Assembly: GCA_001566295.1 (NCBI GenBank)
Contig: KQ964245.1
Location: 1,803,524-1,867,523 of the forward strand
Reading direction: 5' to 3'
DNA: 64,000 bases
From: Microdochium bolleyi
Lineage: Eukaryota > Ascomycota > Sordariomycetes > Xylariales > Microdochiaceae
Shown here: piece after piece, positions 12,201-22,031 of the stretch
Position numbering within the stretch: the stretch's first letter is position 1
Layout: the number at the start of each line of letters is the position of its first letter
Program-made: the position numbers and the translations under genes
Notes under the pieces: model-generated
What the model was told of the DNA's origin: nothing
Databases searched by the model: none
The model's input: only the letters and a program-made list of their open reading frames with translations

Positions 12201-12840
12201 TCCATCTTGCGAGGCGTCGCCAAGTGAGCCCCGTACCTGCACGAATGTAGGCAAGAGCTCCATCGTGGTTGGTATGCATATCGTAGCTAGCAAACAAGCT
12301 GAGGTTGTGCGATGGAACAGCATGTCGTAATGCTCAGATGCCTGATACCGTTATTCAGCCGATCCCTGAACTATCGCCCATGCATGACGGTACTCTGGCT
12401 CAGCACGTAGCCAAAGCCCTGGCAAGTTGAGCACACTGCTGACCAGCTCAGGATCTCACATTACATCAAGGAAGTCTGGAGCAGGCAAACTAGAACTAGT
12501 ACCCGCGAAAGTAAACATGCCACGCACCCAGATAGTGGCCATCCCGTCCTGCAGGACTTGGACCCCACAGGCCAACACGTCCAACACCACCTGAATCCCT
12601 ACTTGCTCCTGATAGCCTTCGGCCGGCCCCTGCCTGCCCGCACACCTACATGCAGCGAAGCTGATTTGCATTCTGCAGAGCCGCTCTGAACCCTGGTTTG
12701 TCCTGCGGGAGCGGAGCCTTGCATGAGAAAAAAGCGTCATTGCGTCGGCAGGAGAACGAGAGAGGGGTTGTACGTGCAGTTGATGTACCTAGGGCCTCCG
12801 CGCGACATTGTCGCGGGGCAGTGGGCACGCACCAGTGATT
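9214..12840. other. Long gene-free interval upstream of the PUF gene
   Basis: No frame here shows family-like protein sequence or a splice-consistent exon series. The first kilobase is pyrimidine-rich on the minus strand and probably holds the PUF promoter and 5' leader. The remainder is mixed-composition sequence without obvious repeats. Uncoded RNAs or diverged orphan genes cannot be excluded by eye. Confidence 0.5.
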
Positions 12841-13560
12841 GCTTCGTATTCTTCCTCTAATCCTGGCACCCTGGGTATTCGTGCTAATAAAATACGATAA
12901 GGCGGTTAGTAGCCAGGATGCGTTTAGTTGTTGTACATCGCCTCTGGGGACCTAGAATGGGTCGCGAAGGCAAATCATACTCCGAGTGAATTAATAAGAA
13001 TACGTACTTTAAAATGGTACGGGTTTTTAATACACGACGATCGAGCTGTCACTATTGTAATCTGTACCGATGCTATAATGCTACGAAGCACGAGCAAAAT
13101 CCACTGCATGAGAGTTGTCGTTGGTCATGGTGGATTACAGGCGCATAAAGCTCCAACGGTATTCTACGATACTGAGATGTGACCTCGATGGCTTTCGGAA
13201 TAGTAAAGGGGGCATACCTCTAAACGTTAAGTAGTGTACAACGAATATTCCGAGACCGTCGAACATGGCAGTTCTCTAGTGGCTATCTCAACACATGTGA
13301 ACTTTGCCAATAGGTATCCAGCCTCAGGTTTCGATGCCTCGGTTCCATCCAAGAGCTAACGCAGCGTGCACGTCTATATCGGCGTACACTGGCGGTTCGC
13401 ATGGAGGAATTAATTAACACAGCTCACAACGGCAGAAGTTCTGAACTCTCTCTTTTAATGCTAAACTATCTGGTCATTTGACCGGTAGTGGTTTTGCATT
13501 AGCAATCTTTAATGCACAAGAATAAGCTCCAAGGCGATGTGCCTGTAAGTGTCTGTAAGG
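12841..13560. other. TpA-rich island with RIP-like dinucleotide signature
   Basis: Composition changes sharply from the GC-rich surroundings to TA-rich sequence. I hand-counted 12901-13200: about 25 TpA, 25 ApT, 14 CpA, 22 TpG, 19 ApC and 21 GpT. That gives TpA/ApT near 1.0 and (CpA+TpG)/(ApC+GpT) near 0.9. Both fall on the RIP side of commonly used cut-offs, while CpG is not depleted. No protein relic or terminal repeat is recognisable. A short decayed transposon fragment is the likely reading, but the sample is small. Confidence 0.4.
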
Positions 13561-13779
13561 CCGCGGTGAGCTGGAGCTTTATCTTATCGCTGCCTGGAAA
13601 TTTTGTCGGCAAGTGGGGGGTCGGCGCGCCGCGCGAGGCCACGGCACTCAGGAACTTTGCTCGGCGATGTAGTCATCCCGAAATCCTCCCCTCGGCGAAA
13701 CCAGAAAAGCAACAGCCTCAAACAACAAGGCACAACAGGGCCTGTAGGTGATGTCGGTGGTAGCCGGCCATCTGCCAAC

Positions 13780-16700
13780 ATGCCGCTGATTGACGACGGC
13801 TTCGAGGCCCTCCTCGAGCCCTTCTACAACGGCAAAAAGCTTACGGATCCCATCTCCACCGTCGAGGACAAGAACCAGCTGCTCCCGGCCTTCCTCAAGG
13901 TCAAAGGTCTCGTCAAGCAGCACATCGACTCATACAACTTCTTCGTAGACCACGAGATCAAGGAGATCGTCAAGGCGAACCGCACCGTGCGCAGCGATGT
14001 CGACAGCAGCTTCTGGATCGAGTTCACCGACATCCGCGTCGCCAAGCCCGACCGCAATGACTACCAGCAGTTCCGCGTCGCTAACGAGGTGACGCCCATG
14101 GAGTGCCGCCTCCGCGACATGACATACGGGGCCAAGATCCTCGTCGACGTGGCGTACACCCGAGAGCGGCAGAAGATCGTGCGCCGCAATGTGGAGCTTG
14201 CCCGTATGCCCGTCATGCTGCGCAGCAACAAATGCCGGCTTTACGGCGCCAACAATGCCCAAATGGAACTCATGAATGAGTGTCCGCTTGATCCGGGTGG
14301 CTACTTTATCGTCAACGGCACGGAGAAGGTCATCCTTGTGCAGGAGCAGCTGAGCAAGAACCGTGTCATTGTGGAGGCCGACGAGAAGAACAAGATCATC
14401 TCCGCGTCTGTGACCAGTTCTACGCACGAACGCAAGTCGAAGACGTATGTCACATTGAAGAAGGATCGGATATCACTGCTCCACAATGTCTTGATCGAGG
14501 CGATTCCGATCACGATCGTCCTCAAGGCGCTGGGAGGTCTTTCAGACTACGAGATCATGACTCTGGTGGCCGGCTCCGACGGACGATTGCAGGACGACTT
14601 TGTGGTCAACTTCGACGAGGCAGTCAAGGCCGGAGTCTACACCCAGCAGCAGGCTCTGGAGTTTATTGGATCTCGGGTGAAGATGGGCGGCAAAAACACA
14701 AAGCCTGGCGGAATCCCTCAGCCACGGCGCAGCAATGTGGAGGAAGGCTTGGATGCGCTCTCCAACATCATCATCGCGCACATCCCGGTCGAGGGTCTCG
14801 ACTTCCACCCCAAAGCTATATACGTCGCGCTCATGGTGCGGCGTGTGCTCATGGCCCACTATAATCCAAAGCTTGTTGACGACCGCGACTTCGTGGGAAA
14901 CAAGCGGCTGGAGTTGGCAGGGCAGCTGCTGTCCCTACTCTTCGAAGATTTGTTCAAAAAGTTCCTAGTTGATCTCAAGTTCGCCATCGAGAACAGTCTG
15001 AAGAAGCAAAACCGAGCGATAGCAGTTGATCCACTGATGCAGGTCGGCGCACAGGGCAAGCACATCACGGATGGCATGAATCGAGCCATTCAGACTGGCA
15101 ACTGGAGTGTCAAACGTTTCAAGATGGAAAGGGCAGGCGTGACACACGTGCTCAGTCGACTGAGTTACATCAGTGCCCTTGGTATGATGACGCGTATTAG
15201 CAGTCAGTTCGAGAAGACCAGGAAAGTGTCTGGTCCGCGTGCCTTGCAGCCGTCTCAGTGGGGTATGCTGTGCACGTCAGATACTCCAGAAGGTGAAGCT
15301 TGTGGTCTCGTCAAGAACTTGGCGTTGATGACGCATATCACGACCAACTACGAAGAGGAGCCTGTCAAAAGATGGGTGTTCACGCTCGACTCCGGAGTGG
15401 AGCCTCTGCGAGGCTTCTCCGGTACTGAGATGCATCGTCCAGACACGTATATCATCCACATGAACGGTACGCCGTTCGCCCTGACGAGGTTTCCGAAACG
15501 CTTCGCTGCCAAATTCCGGACGATGCGCCGCCGTGGCTGGATATCACCGTTCGTCAGTATCAATGTCAACACGCAGCAGTCCGCGATTCACATTGCGACG
15601 GATGAAGGCCGCATCTGTCGGCCCTACATCATTGTCAAGAACGGCAAGGCGAAGATCAAGGAGTCACATTTGAGGTTACTCCAAGCCGGTAAGGCAACCT
15701 TCGACGATTTTCTTAAGCAGGGTATCGTTGAATATCTCGATGTCAACGAAGAGAACGACGCTCTCGTGGCCCTCTACGAGAAGGATATCACGAAAGCAAC
15801 GACCCACGTCGAGATCGAGCCCTTTACAATCCTCGGCGCCGTGGCTGGCCTCATTCCTTTCCCACACCACAACCAGTCTCCTCGAAACACATATCAATGT
15901 GCTATGGGTAAACAAGCTATTGGCGCAATCGCCTATAACCAGTTCAACCGCATTGACACCCTGCTTTACACTCTCGTATACCCTCAGAGGCCAATGGTCA
16001 TCACGAAGACCATAGAGTTGATTCGCTATGACAGACTACCAGCTGGGCAAAATGCCACGGTCGTCGTCATGTCCTACTCCGGGTACGATATTGAGGATGC
16101 CCTGGTTCTGAACAAAGCCTCTTGTGACCGTGGCTTCGGGCGATGTCAAGTGTTCAGAAAGTATGCCACGGACCTCCAGAAGTACCCGAACGGCAGTCGG
16201 GAGCGGATCGGCGACAAGGACCTGAACAACCCGAAGAACATAGCACTTTCCCAGGACGGCCTTGCCGATGTCGGATTCCGAGTTAACAGCGGAGATATCA
16301 TGATCAAGAAGGAGAGTCCTGTCGATGTAAGCCCTGGCATTGGCCTGCAGCCGCGGAGCGATGAGTTCCGCGAGTCGCCGCTCAGCTATCGCTTGCACGA
16401 TCCTGCCTTCATCGACAAGGTCATGATCACCCAAACCGCAAATGAGACACAGCTCATTAAGGTGCAGACCCGGCAGACCCGTCGTCCCGAGCTCGGAGAC
16501 AAATTCTCCTCCCGCCACGGGCAGAAGGGAGTCGTCGGCATCATCGTCGACCAGGAAGACCTGCCGTTCTCGGACACCGGCCTTGTCCCGGACATTATCA
16601 TGAACCCTCACGGTTTCCCCTCCCGAATGACGGTCGGCAAGCTGCTCGAGTGTCTCACCGGCAAGGCCTCGATCGTGCAGGGCCGGCCAGAATACGGCTT

Positions 16701-17232
16701 CGGCGACGCCTTCCGCTCGCACCCGCTCGAGAGCATGGCCGCCGAGCTCGTCGACCGCGGCTTCTCCTGGGAGGGCAAGGACTACTTTACCTCAGGCATC
16801 ACCGGCGAGCCGCTGCAGGCTTACATCTTCAATGGCCCGATCTTTTACCAGCGCCTGAAGCACATGGTGCAGGACAAGATGCACTCCCGATCCCGCGGGC
16901 CCCGCGCCATCCTGACCCGCCAGCCCACGGAGGGTCGTTCGCGCGATGGCGGCCTGCGTCTCGGAGAGATGGAGCGCGATTGCCTCATCGCGTACGGCGC
17001 CTCGCAGCTGCTCCTCGAGCGACTCATGATCAGCTCCGACGCGTGCGACATCGACATCTGCCAGCAATGCGGACTCTTCGGGTACAAGGGCTACTGCGGC
17101 ACGTGCCGCAGCACCCGCGAGGTTGCGAAGATGACTATGCCGTATGCTGCGAAGCTACTGATCCAGGAGCTGATCAGCATGAACGTCGGCGTTCGCTTGC
17201 AGCTCGAGGATGAGTTTCCCCACCCTCGGTAA
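13780..17232 (+). CDS. RET1: DNA-directed RNA polymerase III second-largest subunit (RPC2)
   Basis: Beta-like catalytic subunit of Pol III, which makes tRNA and 5S rRNA in the nucleus. A single uninterrupted exon encodes 1150 residues, the usual family size. The N-terminal signature DKNQLLPAFLKVKGLVKQHI is specific to RPC2 rather than RPB2 or RPA2. Other landmarks in order are RSNKCRLYGANN, NGTEKVILVQEQLSKNR, THVLSRLSYISALGMMTR, DTPEGEACGLVKNLALM, FPHHNQSPRNTYQCAMGKQ, GDKFSSRHGQKG and MNPHGFPSRMTVGK. The C-terminal zinc site is CQQCGLFGYKGYCGTC. The frame is open upstream to a TTG at 13603, but 13780 is the first ATG and fits the family N-terminus, so I start there. Divergence is concentrated in a Gly/Lys-rich loop after IGSRVKMGG. 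Confidence 0.96.
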   Translation: MPLIDDGFEALLEPFYNGKKLTDPISTVEDKNQLLPAFLKVKGLVKQHIDSYNFFVDHEIKEIVKANRTVRSDVDSSFWIEFTDIRVAKPDRNDYQQFRVANEVTPMECRLRDMTYGAKILVDVAYTRERQKIVRRNVELARMPVMLRSNKCRLYGANNAQMELMNECPLDPGGYFIVNGTEKVILVQEQLSKNRVIVEADEKNKIISASVTSSTHERKSKTYVTLKKDRISLLHNVLIEAIPITIVLKALGGLSDYEIMTLVAGSDGRLQDDFVVNFDEAVKAGVYTQQQALEFIGSRVKMGGKNTKPGGIPQPRRSNVEEGLDALSNIIIAHIPVEGLDFHPKAIYVALMVRRVLMAHYNPKLVDDRDFVGNKRLELAGQLLSLLFEDLFKKFLVDLKFAIENSLKKQNRAIAVDPLMQVGAQGKHITDGMNRAIQTGNWSVKRFKMERAGVTHVLSRLSYISALGMMTRISSQFEKTRKVSGPRALQPSQWGMLCTSDTPEGEACGLVKNLALMTHITTNYEEEPVKRWVFTLDSGVEPLRGFSGTEMHRPDTYIIHMNGTPFALTRFPKRFAAKFRTMRRRGWISPFVSINVNTQQSAIHIATDEGRICRPYIIVKNGKAKIKESHLRLLQAGKATFDDFLKQGIVEYLDVNEENDALVALYEKDITKATTHVEIEPFTILGAVAGLIPFPHHNQSPRNTYQCAMGKQAIGAIAYNQFNRIDTLLYTLVYPQRPMVITKTIELIRYDRLPAGQNATVVVMSYSGYDIEDALVLNKASCDRGFGRCQVFRKYATDLQKYPNGSRERIGDKDLNNPKNIALSQDGLADVGFRVNSGDIMIKKESPVDVSPGIGLQPRSDEFRESPLSYRLHDPAFIDKVMITQTANETQLIKVQTRQTRRPELGDKFSSRHGQKGVVGIIVDQEDLPFSDTGLVPDIIMNPHGFPSRMTVGKLLECLTGKASIVQGRPEYGFGDAFRSHPLESMAAELVDRGFSWEGKDYFTSGITGEPLQAYIFNGPIFYQRLKHMVQDKMHSRSRGPRAILTRQPTEGRSRDGGLRLGEMERDCLIAYGASQLLLERLMISSDACDIDICQQCGLFGYKGYCGTCRSTREVAKMTMPYAAKLLIQELISMNVGVRLQLEDEFPHPR

Positions 17233-17525
17233 GCGGGACGGTGAGGAGCATGTAGTCTTCTGTTGAGCTTGGTGTGTGTCGTTGGGCTTGGCACCGACAG
17301 TGGACTTGGAAATGCAAGCCAGAGAGAAGAAAATGACGAAGTGGAGTTGTAAAGATCAAAGCAACGCATTTGGGCGGCGTACCTAGGCTGTTTGACATTA
17401 CTTTCTGTTTGCACTATAAATGACAAGTGGGAAACATATCCGCATGAACCAAGCAGCACTCTAGTCAATGACGAGGTTTTCAACGTCAGTACAGGGCATG
17501 TTTCATCATATTCGAAAGATTTTAC

Positions 17526-18968
17526 TTAATCGTCGTCATCACCTTCCTCATCTCCGCGCTTCTTCTTCTTCTTGCTCTTGTCTACAGATTTGAGACCTTC
17601 CTTGGTGATCTCGAACTCGATTGCACTCGACAAACCGGGCCCTGAGGGAGCGACGTGCGGTGCAAAGACGACCTTCATCCAGCGCCTCCACATTTTAAGC
17701 TGGACACCACCCGACTCATCTTCGATGGTTATCTTCCTGCCGTACACTGGCCTTTTGTAGAGGGCGATCCGTGATGCGATTTGAGTCGACCATACAAGTC
17801 CCAGGCTGGGTGTTTTCGGCGCGTGGTCATGATAGGGGTCATCACCCCAGCCGGTGAACCAACGCTGTTGGTGGTCGAGCAGCAGGGCAGGTGGCGCGGG
17901 TGGACCATCCTCCGGCATCGGTTCTGGCATGCTTGAGCGCACGGCCATGGCGGTCTCTGCCATGCTGCTGGTCGGCTCAGCATTAGGCAGCGGGCCAGCT
18001 GGGTGATGGCTGCGGCTCGCAAGAGGACTGTCCTGCGCCGTTCTGATGCTGTTGTGATACGAAGATACGAGACTGCTGCGTGGTGCAAGGGCTGCCGCTG
18101 ACGGACTCATGAATCGATCGGCGACCTGGTTGGCAACTACCACGGCTAAGCTGTGCTTGCGTGCAAGATCATGGAGCTGCCTGCCGAGCCGGATAAGGTC
18201 GTGGCCCCGGGCAGCGAGGTTAGAGCCGCCGCTTCCACGTTCAAATTCGGCCCGATAGTTGGCAGCCACGCTGTCGAGAATGATGAGACCTATGTTGTGA
18301 CGAGCCACCATGACAGGGACCTGGAATGAGAGGATGTGATCTTGGGACTCAAGATCTGGTGTCATGGTGCTGCTGACATTGTTAAGGGACGGCTTTTCTG
18401 CCGCTGGTAGGTCCCTGAAGTAAGGGTTATCGTCGAGGATCTGCGCCAGTCTCTTGGTAGAGAGAGCGGCTTCCGTCGAGATGTAAAGGGCAGGCCGTCC
18501 CAAACCGTGTGGAGGCGGGAGCTGGACCGTGAGCAGGAGCGTAAGCAGGAACTGAGTCTTGCCAGCACCACTTTCGCCCGTGATCTCGGTGATGTAGCCT
18601 GCTGGGATGCCACCGCCGAGAGCAGCATCCAAGCTGCTATCGAGGATGCTGATGGAGCCAAGCGAAACCGGGATCTCAGAGCCTCTGCGCTTCAGGGTGC
18701 TAGTGCGAGGGTGCGAAGTGTCCCGACCTGGGACATCTAGCTGTGCTGGCTGTGCGTCCGCGACGCCTAGGTCAGTGTGGAGAGCGGCGAGTACAGCATT
18801 GCAGAGGCGCTTGATGTCGAGCAGGGGCAACTGAGTACGCTTCGCGAGCTCCGGGACGTCGAGGGTGAGGAGCTCTGTGGTGGTGACGCGGTTCCTTTCC
18901 AGGGCTGGCAGCAGGTTTGCAAACCGCCGGACTGGAAAGTCGGGCAGTACTACAGACAGGTCGGTCAT
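17526..18968 (-). CDS. rad57: Rad51 paralogue, DNA repair protein Rad57 (XRCC3-like)
   Basis: Recombination mediator; in yeast Rad57 forms a heterodimer with Rad55 that assists Rad51 filament assembly on single-stranded DNA. Intronless, 480 residues. A short N-terminal helical region is followed by the RecA/Rad51 core. Walker A is GESGAGKT at residues 131-138 and Walker B is GLIILDS near 227-233. LGGGIPAGYITEITGESGAG is the typical approach to the P-loop in Rad57/XRCC3. VVVANQVADRF after the Walker B strand matches the family L2 region. The C-terminus extends past the core with a Ser/Pro-rich insert (about residues 290-355) and a poly-Lys plus acidic tail. The stop lies 293 bp from that of the convergent Pol III gene. 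The call is firm for Rad51 paralogue and good for Rad57. Confidence 0.9.
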   Translation of the reverse strand: MTDLSVVLPDFPVRRFANLLPALERNRVTTTELLTLDVPELAKRTQLPLLDIKRLCNAVLAALHTDLGVADAQPAQLDVPGRDTSHPRTSTLKRRGSEIPVSLGSISILDSSLDAALGGGIPAGYITEITGESGAGKTQFLLTLLLTVQLPPPHGLGRPALYISTEAALSTKRLAQILDDNPYFRDLPAAEKPSLNNVSSTMTPDLESQDHILSFQVPVMVARHNIGLIILDSVAANYRAEFERGSGGSNLAARGHDLIRLGRQLHDLARKHSLAVVVANQVADRFMSPSAAALAPRSSLVSSYHNSIRTAQDSPLASRSHHPAGPLPNAEPTSSMAETAMAVRSSMPEPMPEDGPPAPPALLLDHQQRWFTGWGDDPYHDHAPKTPSLGLVWSTQIASRIALYKRPVYGRKITIEDESGGVQLKMWRRWMKVVFAPHVAPSGPGLSSAIEFEITKEGLKSVDKSKKKKKRGDEEGDDDD

Positions 18969-20162
18969 GGAGGCGCCGACATCTGGACAGGCGAGACCGG
19001 TGGCCTCAAGCCGATGTGCTGGCTGCCCGAGTGGGTGTATACAATATGCTGATTCGCACCAGCCTCAATCGTGTCACTGTCCGCAGTTGCATCAGTGACG
19101 CTTGCGATTGCTCAACTCGGTAGGACAGTAAAACAAGCTCCCAGTGGGAAGCTGCACACTGTGCTACAGCGCCCCATGGCGCCTAACAGCACTGTGTGCC
19201 TGCCAAACGATTACCATTCGGTCTCTCTCGGCCCTCGCAACATCCTCGATGTCCACGGAAACCAGCTTCGTATTCAGTTCGGCCATGCCAGGTTCCAGTG
19301 ATGCTGGCTCAGACCCAACAGCGCTTATCTCGTGCCCGTACTGGAGCTTGACTCGAGCTACAGTAAAGCTGGAGCTTCCACTCCGCCTTGGCCAGCCACT
19401 CTTCTGGACAAGGCGACCAAGTCAATTCCAAGCTTGTCCATATCTCGAGAATGTAGGGTCGAGCTGAGCAACCCTCTTCAGCCTCTGGATGGGGTCGCTT
19501 CAAAGCCAAGGCGTGGCCGGCGCCGAGAGGCTGAGCTGGCCACCTGTCTCACAGCTCCTGCGCAACCAGCTGAACCCTTGGTCGCGAACTCTGCCGCCGC
19601 CTAAGCCTCAAGCGTCGCAGGATTTCCACCGCCAAGCATCTGCCGCCAGTTCTCTTCTCCATGGAGGATGAGAAGCTCATCCAGGCGGGCCTGTGGACTC
19701 TCTGGTCTGCAATCCATACCCGGCCCGATCGTCGGGAACACTCTATCGACTTGCCAAGGGCATCCGACTGGCTGGCCCTGGGCGCTAGAGCTTGATCATA
19801 CTCCAATCATGCTTCAAGACGGAGGCCTAGATGGCCCCCGAGTCCTCCAGGAGGGTGTTCACATAGAGAAATACTCGCTGCCATGTCTTTCACGGTGCCA
19901 TTTTGGTGTGCCTCTTCCACATCGTGGCTGGACAACAAGGGGTGGCTCGCTTTGGCTTTATAATGGTCTCCCGCTCGTGCCCTCGTGCGTGGTTCTTGAT
20001 CGTGACTCTCTTCCTGATGCCCTGTCGCACTGAAATGTGTACATCACCTTGCACTTCCCCCATCTCGGCCCGCATCACGATATAATCACGACAAGCTCTA
20101 ACATTGACAAGCCAACACGATCCGCCCAGTCGGACATCAATCAGCAGACACATTTACACAAC
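18969..20162. other. Divergent intergenic region, Rad57 / membrane protein
   Basis: This contains the promoters of two divergently transcribed genes. Several short frames overlap here on both strands, but none has family-like sequence. The stretch 20040-20160 is CA/AC-rich, consistent with the 5' leader of the gene at 20163. Confidence 0.5.
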
Positions 20163-21465
20163 ATGCGAAGTCCCCTCTTTGTCACAGCCTGTGCTGTTGC
20201 TATTCATGCCTTTGTTCTCGACGGCCGATTACCGAGAGAGACGGATGCTTCCAGGATACTCGATGAGCCGCAACAGCCCGCCATCACCACGCCTCCCTCA
20301 GTGAAGGAACTGGTTCGCCGTGCGGCTGGGGTCAACACTTTCCTCCTTGCATCGAACAACATTTGCGGGTACATTGATGGATATGCTGGTAGGAGAGTTC
20401 TGCGAGTTCTTGCCATGAGATCGAAACTAAAATTTCATAGCAAACCCGTATAGTTGTGTCAACTCGGCCGCGACCTGCGCCATCTTCACAACGAGCGGTG
20501 GAGGAGTGCCAGCCTGCTGTGTAAGCGCAGGATGCGAGTTCGCAACGGCATGTGTAGATTCGGCTGCCGTGTCCGGCACCAACCCTATCTGCACCGGCAA
20601 GTGTCTGACCGAGACGAAGACTCTGAAGTGGTACGTGGCTACCGAGCTACCGAGCTACCGGCTGCCGGCTCCCTCACGCGCATCGCCACTGACTTTATCC
20701 CATAGCACGGGCACGAGCTTCCCGTATTGCGGTACCTTGACATTCTTCAGCGGCGTCAGCGACTACTACTGCGTCAACAACAACCGCTCGACCGTGCAGA
20801 AAGTAGAGACTACTTACAGCGGCCAGATCGGCGGTGGCTTCTTCCCTGTCGAGCTCACACTCACAGACACGACCTCGTCGAGATCTTCCTCCAGCTACTC
20901 CTCGTCCACCGGGTCGAGCTCATCCACCGCGACCGCAAGCTCCACAACCTCAGGAACGCCAGCCGCATCAGCCGACAACGGCAACTCCGGATCCTCCGCA
21001 CCCATCGGCGCCATCGTCGGTGGTGCCGTTGGCGGCGTGGCCCTTCTTGCTGCCATTGCCTTCGGTCTGTGGTTTGTCCGCAGGCACAGCCGCAACAAGG
21101 CCGGCGCTATCCCAGCTACCGCCGGCAGCGCCGATCAGAGTGCCCCCGGTGCACCCGGCGGTCAAAGTCCCCAGCCCATGGCCGCCGTGCCTGGCCAGCA
21201 GTACCCGCCGTCGCCGTACTTTGCCGCCGCCTCCCCGGCCCCCACGCACGCCGGCCTGAACGGCGGCCAGCCCTACTACCACGGCCAGGAGAAGCTCGCT
21301 GGCTTCGTGTCGGTCTCGCCAAACGCTACCGGGGTCGTTTCGGACAGGAACATGAACATGAGCCCCATGTCCGTCGCGACGGAGTTGGACAACAACCCGG
21401 CAACGATCGTGCACGAGATGTCCGGCTCGCCCGCCGTGAGGACGGAGGCTCACGAGCTCGCTTGA
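20163..21465 (+). CDS. Secreted Cys-rich, Ser/Thr-rich single-pass membrane protein
   Basis: Exons 20163-20388, 20441-20630 and 20706-21465 encode 391 residues (introns GTAGGA...ATAG and GTACGT...ATAG, phases consistent). The N-terminus MRSPLFVTACAVAIHAFVL reads as a signal peptide. An ectodomain follows with about a dozen Cys (for example PACCVSAGCE and TSFPYCGTLTF) and DYYCVNNN. Next is a Ser/Thr-rich stalk likely to be O-glycosylated. A transmembrane helix lies at about residues 239-263 (IGAIVGGAVGGVALLAAIAF), followed by a basic RRHSRNK stop-transfer and a Pro/Gln-rich cytosolic tail. This is the architecture of fungal Mid2/WSC-type cell-wall sensors and related surface proteins. The Cys pattern does not clearly match a WSC domain, so only a general surface/sensor-like role is inferred. 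Confidence 0.8.
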
Positions 21466-22031
21466 GTGCTCTGAGGTGGCATTGGGAAGATGGTCGCGAG
21501 AGGGAAGACGGTCGGTGGGGGAGGGGGGGAGGGGCTGGCAGCAGCGGACGAAGGGCCGGCGGGCGAGGAAGGCAACTGGTGGCTCGGGAATGGGGAAGAA
21601 TAAGAAGATAACAGCGTTGAAGTACCTTGGGGAGCTTGTGAACATCTTGTATGAACCTACGAGATTACTCGCACCTGTGGCCGTTTCTATGCCTTGGCCG
21701 GCGAGGTCGCTATGGCGGGATAGAAACGAGGCACACGGTGATGCACATGCTCAGATGATTTTCGTTCTAGGGTCAAGAATATCGTGAGAAAGTTCAGAGA
21801 GGCAAGAATGATGAAACCTTGCCGGTCAAAATCTTGAGCAGGCTCGCCAGATCCATTGAGATATACTTGAAGTATGCATAGCCCGTTCTGAAGATTCTAC
21901 ATGCGAGGAACCGTCCTCGTAGTGCGAAGATGTAAAACAAGTAGCCAGAAACCAGAATCGCCTGCTTGTGATATAAGTAAAACAAAATACGCCCACGTAT
22001 CCAGAAAAGAAGCGCCCAGACATGCCGGAGA
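21466..22031. other. Convergent intergenic region
   Basis: The 3' regions of the surface-protein and carnitine acetyltransferase genes lie here. The first 120 bp is purine-rich (GGGGAGGGGGGGAGGGG near 21515) and presumably 3'UTR. No gene is seen. Confidence 0.5.

Noticed and set aside
13603..13779. 59-residue N-terminal extension of the Pol III subunit
   Set aside because: It begins at TTG rather than ATG and the extra residues are not in other RPC2 proteins; 13780 is the first ATG and fits the family.
20727..21611. 294-codon frame overlapping the surface-protein gene on the same strand
   Set aside because: Arg/His-rich translation in the wrong phase; the other frame has the signal peptide, Cys module and membrane helix.
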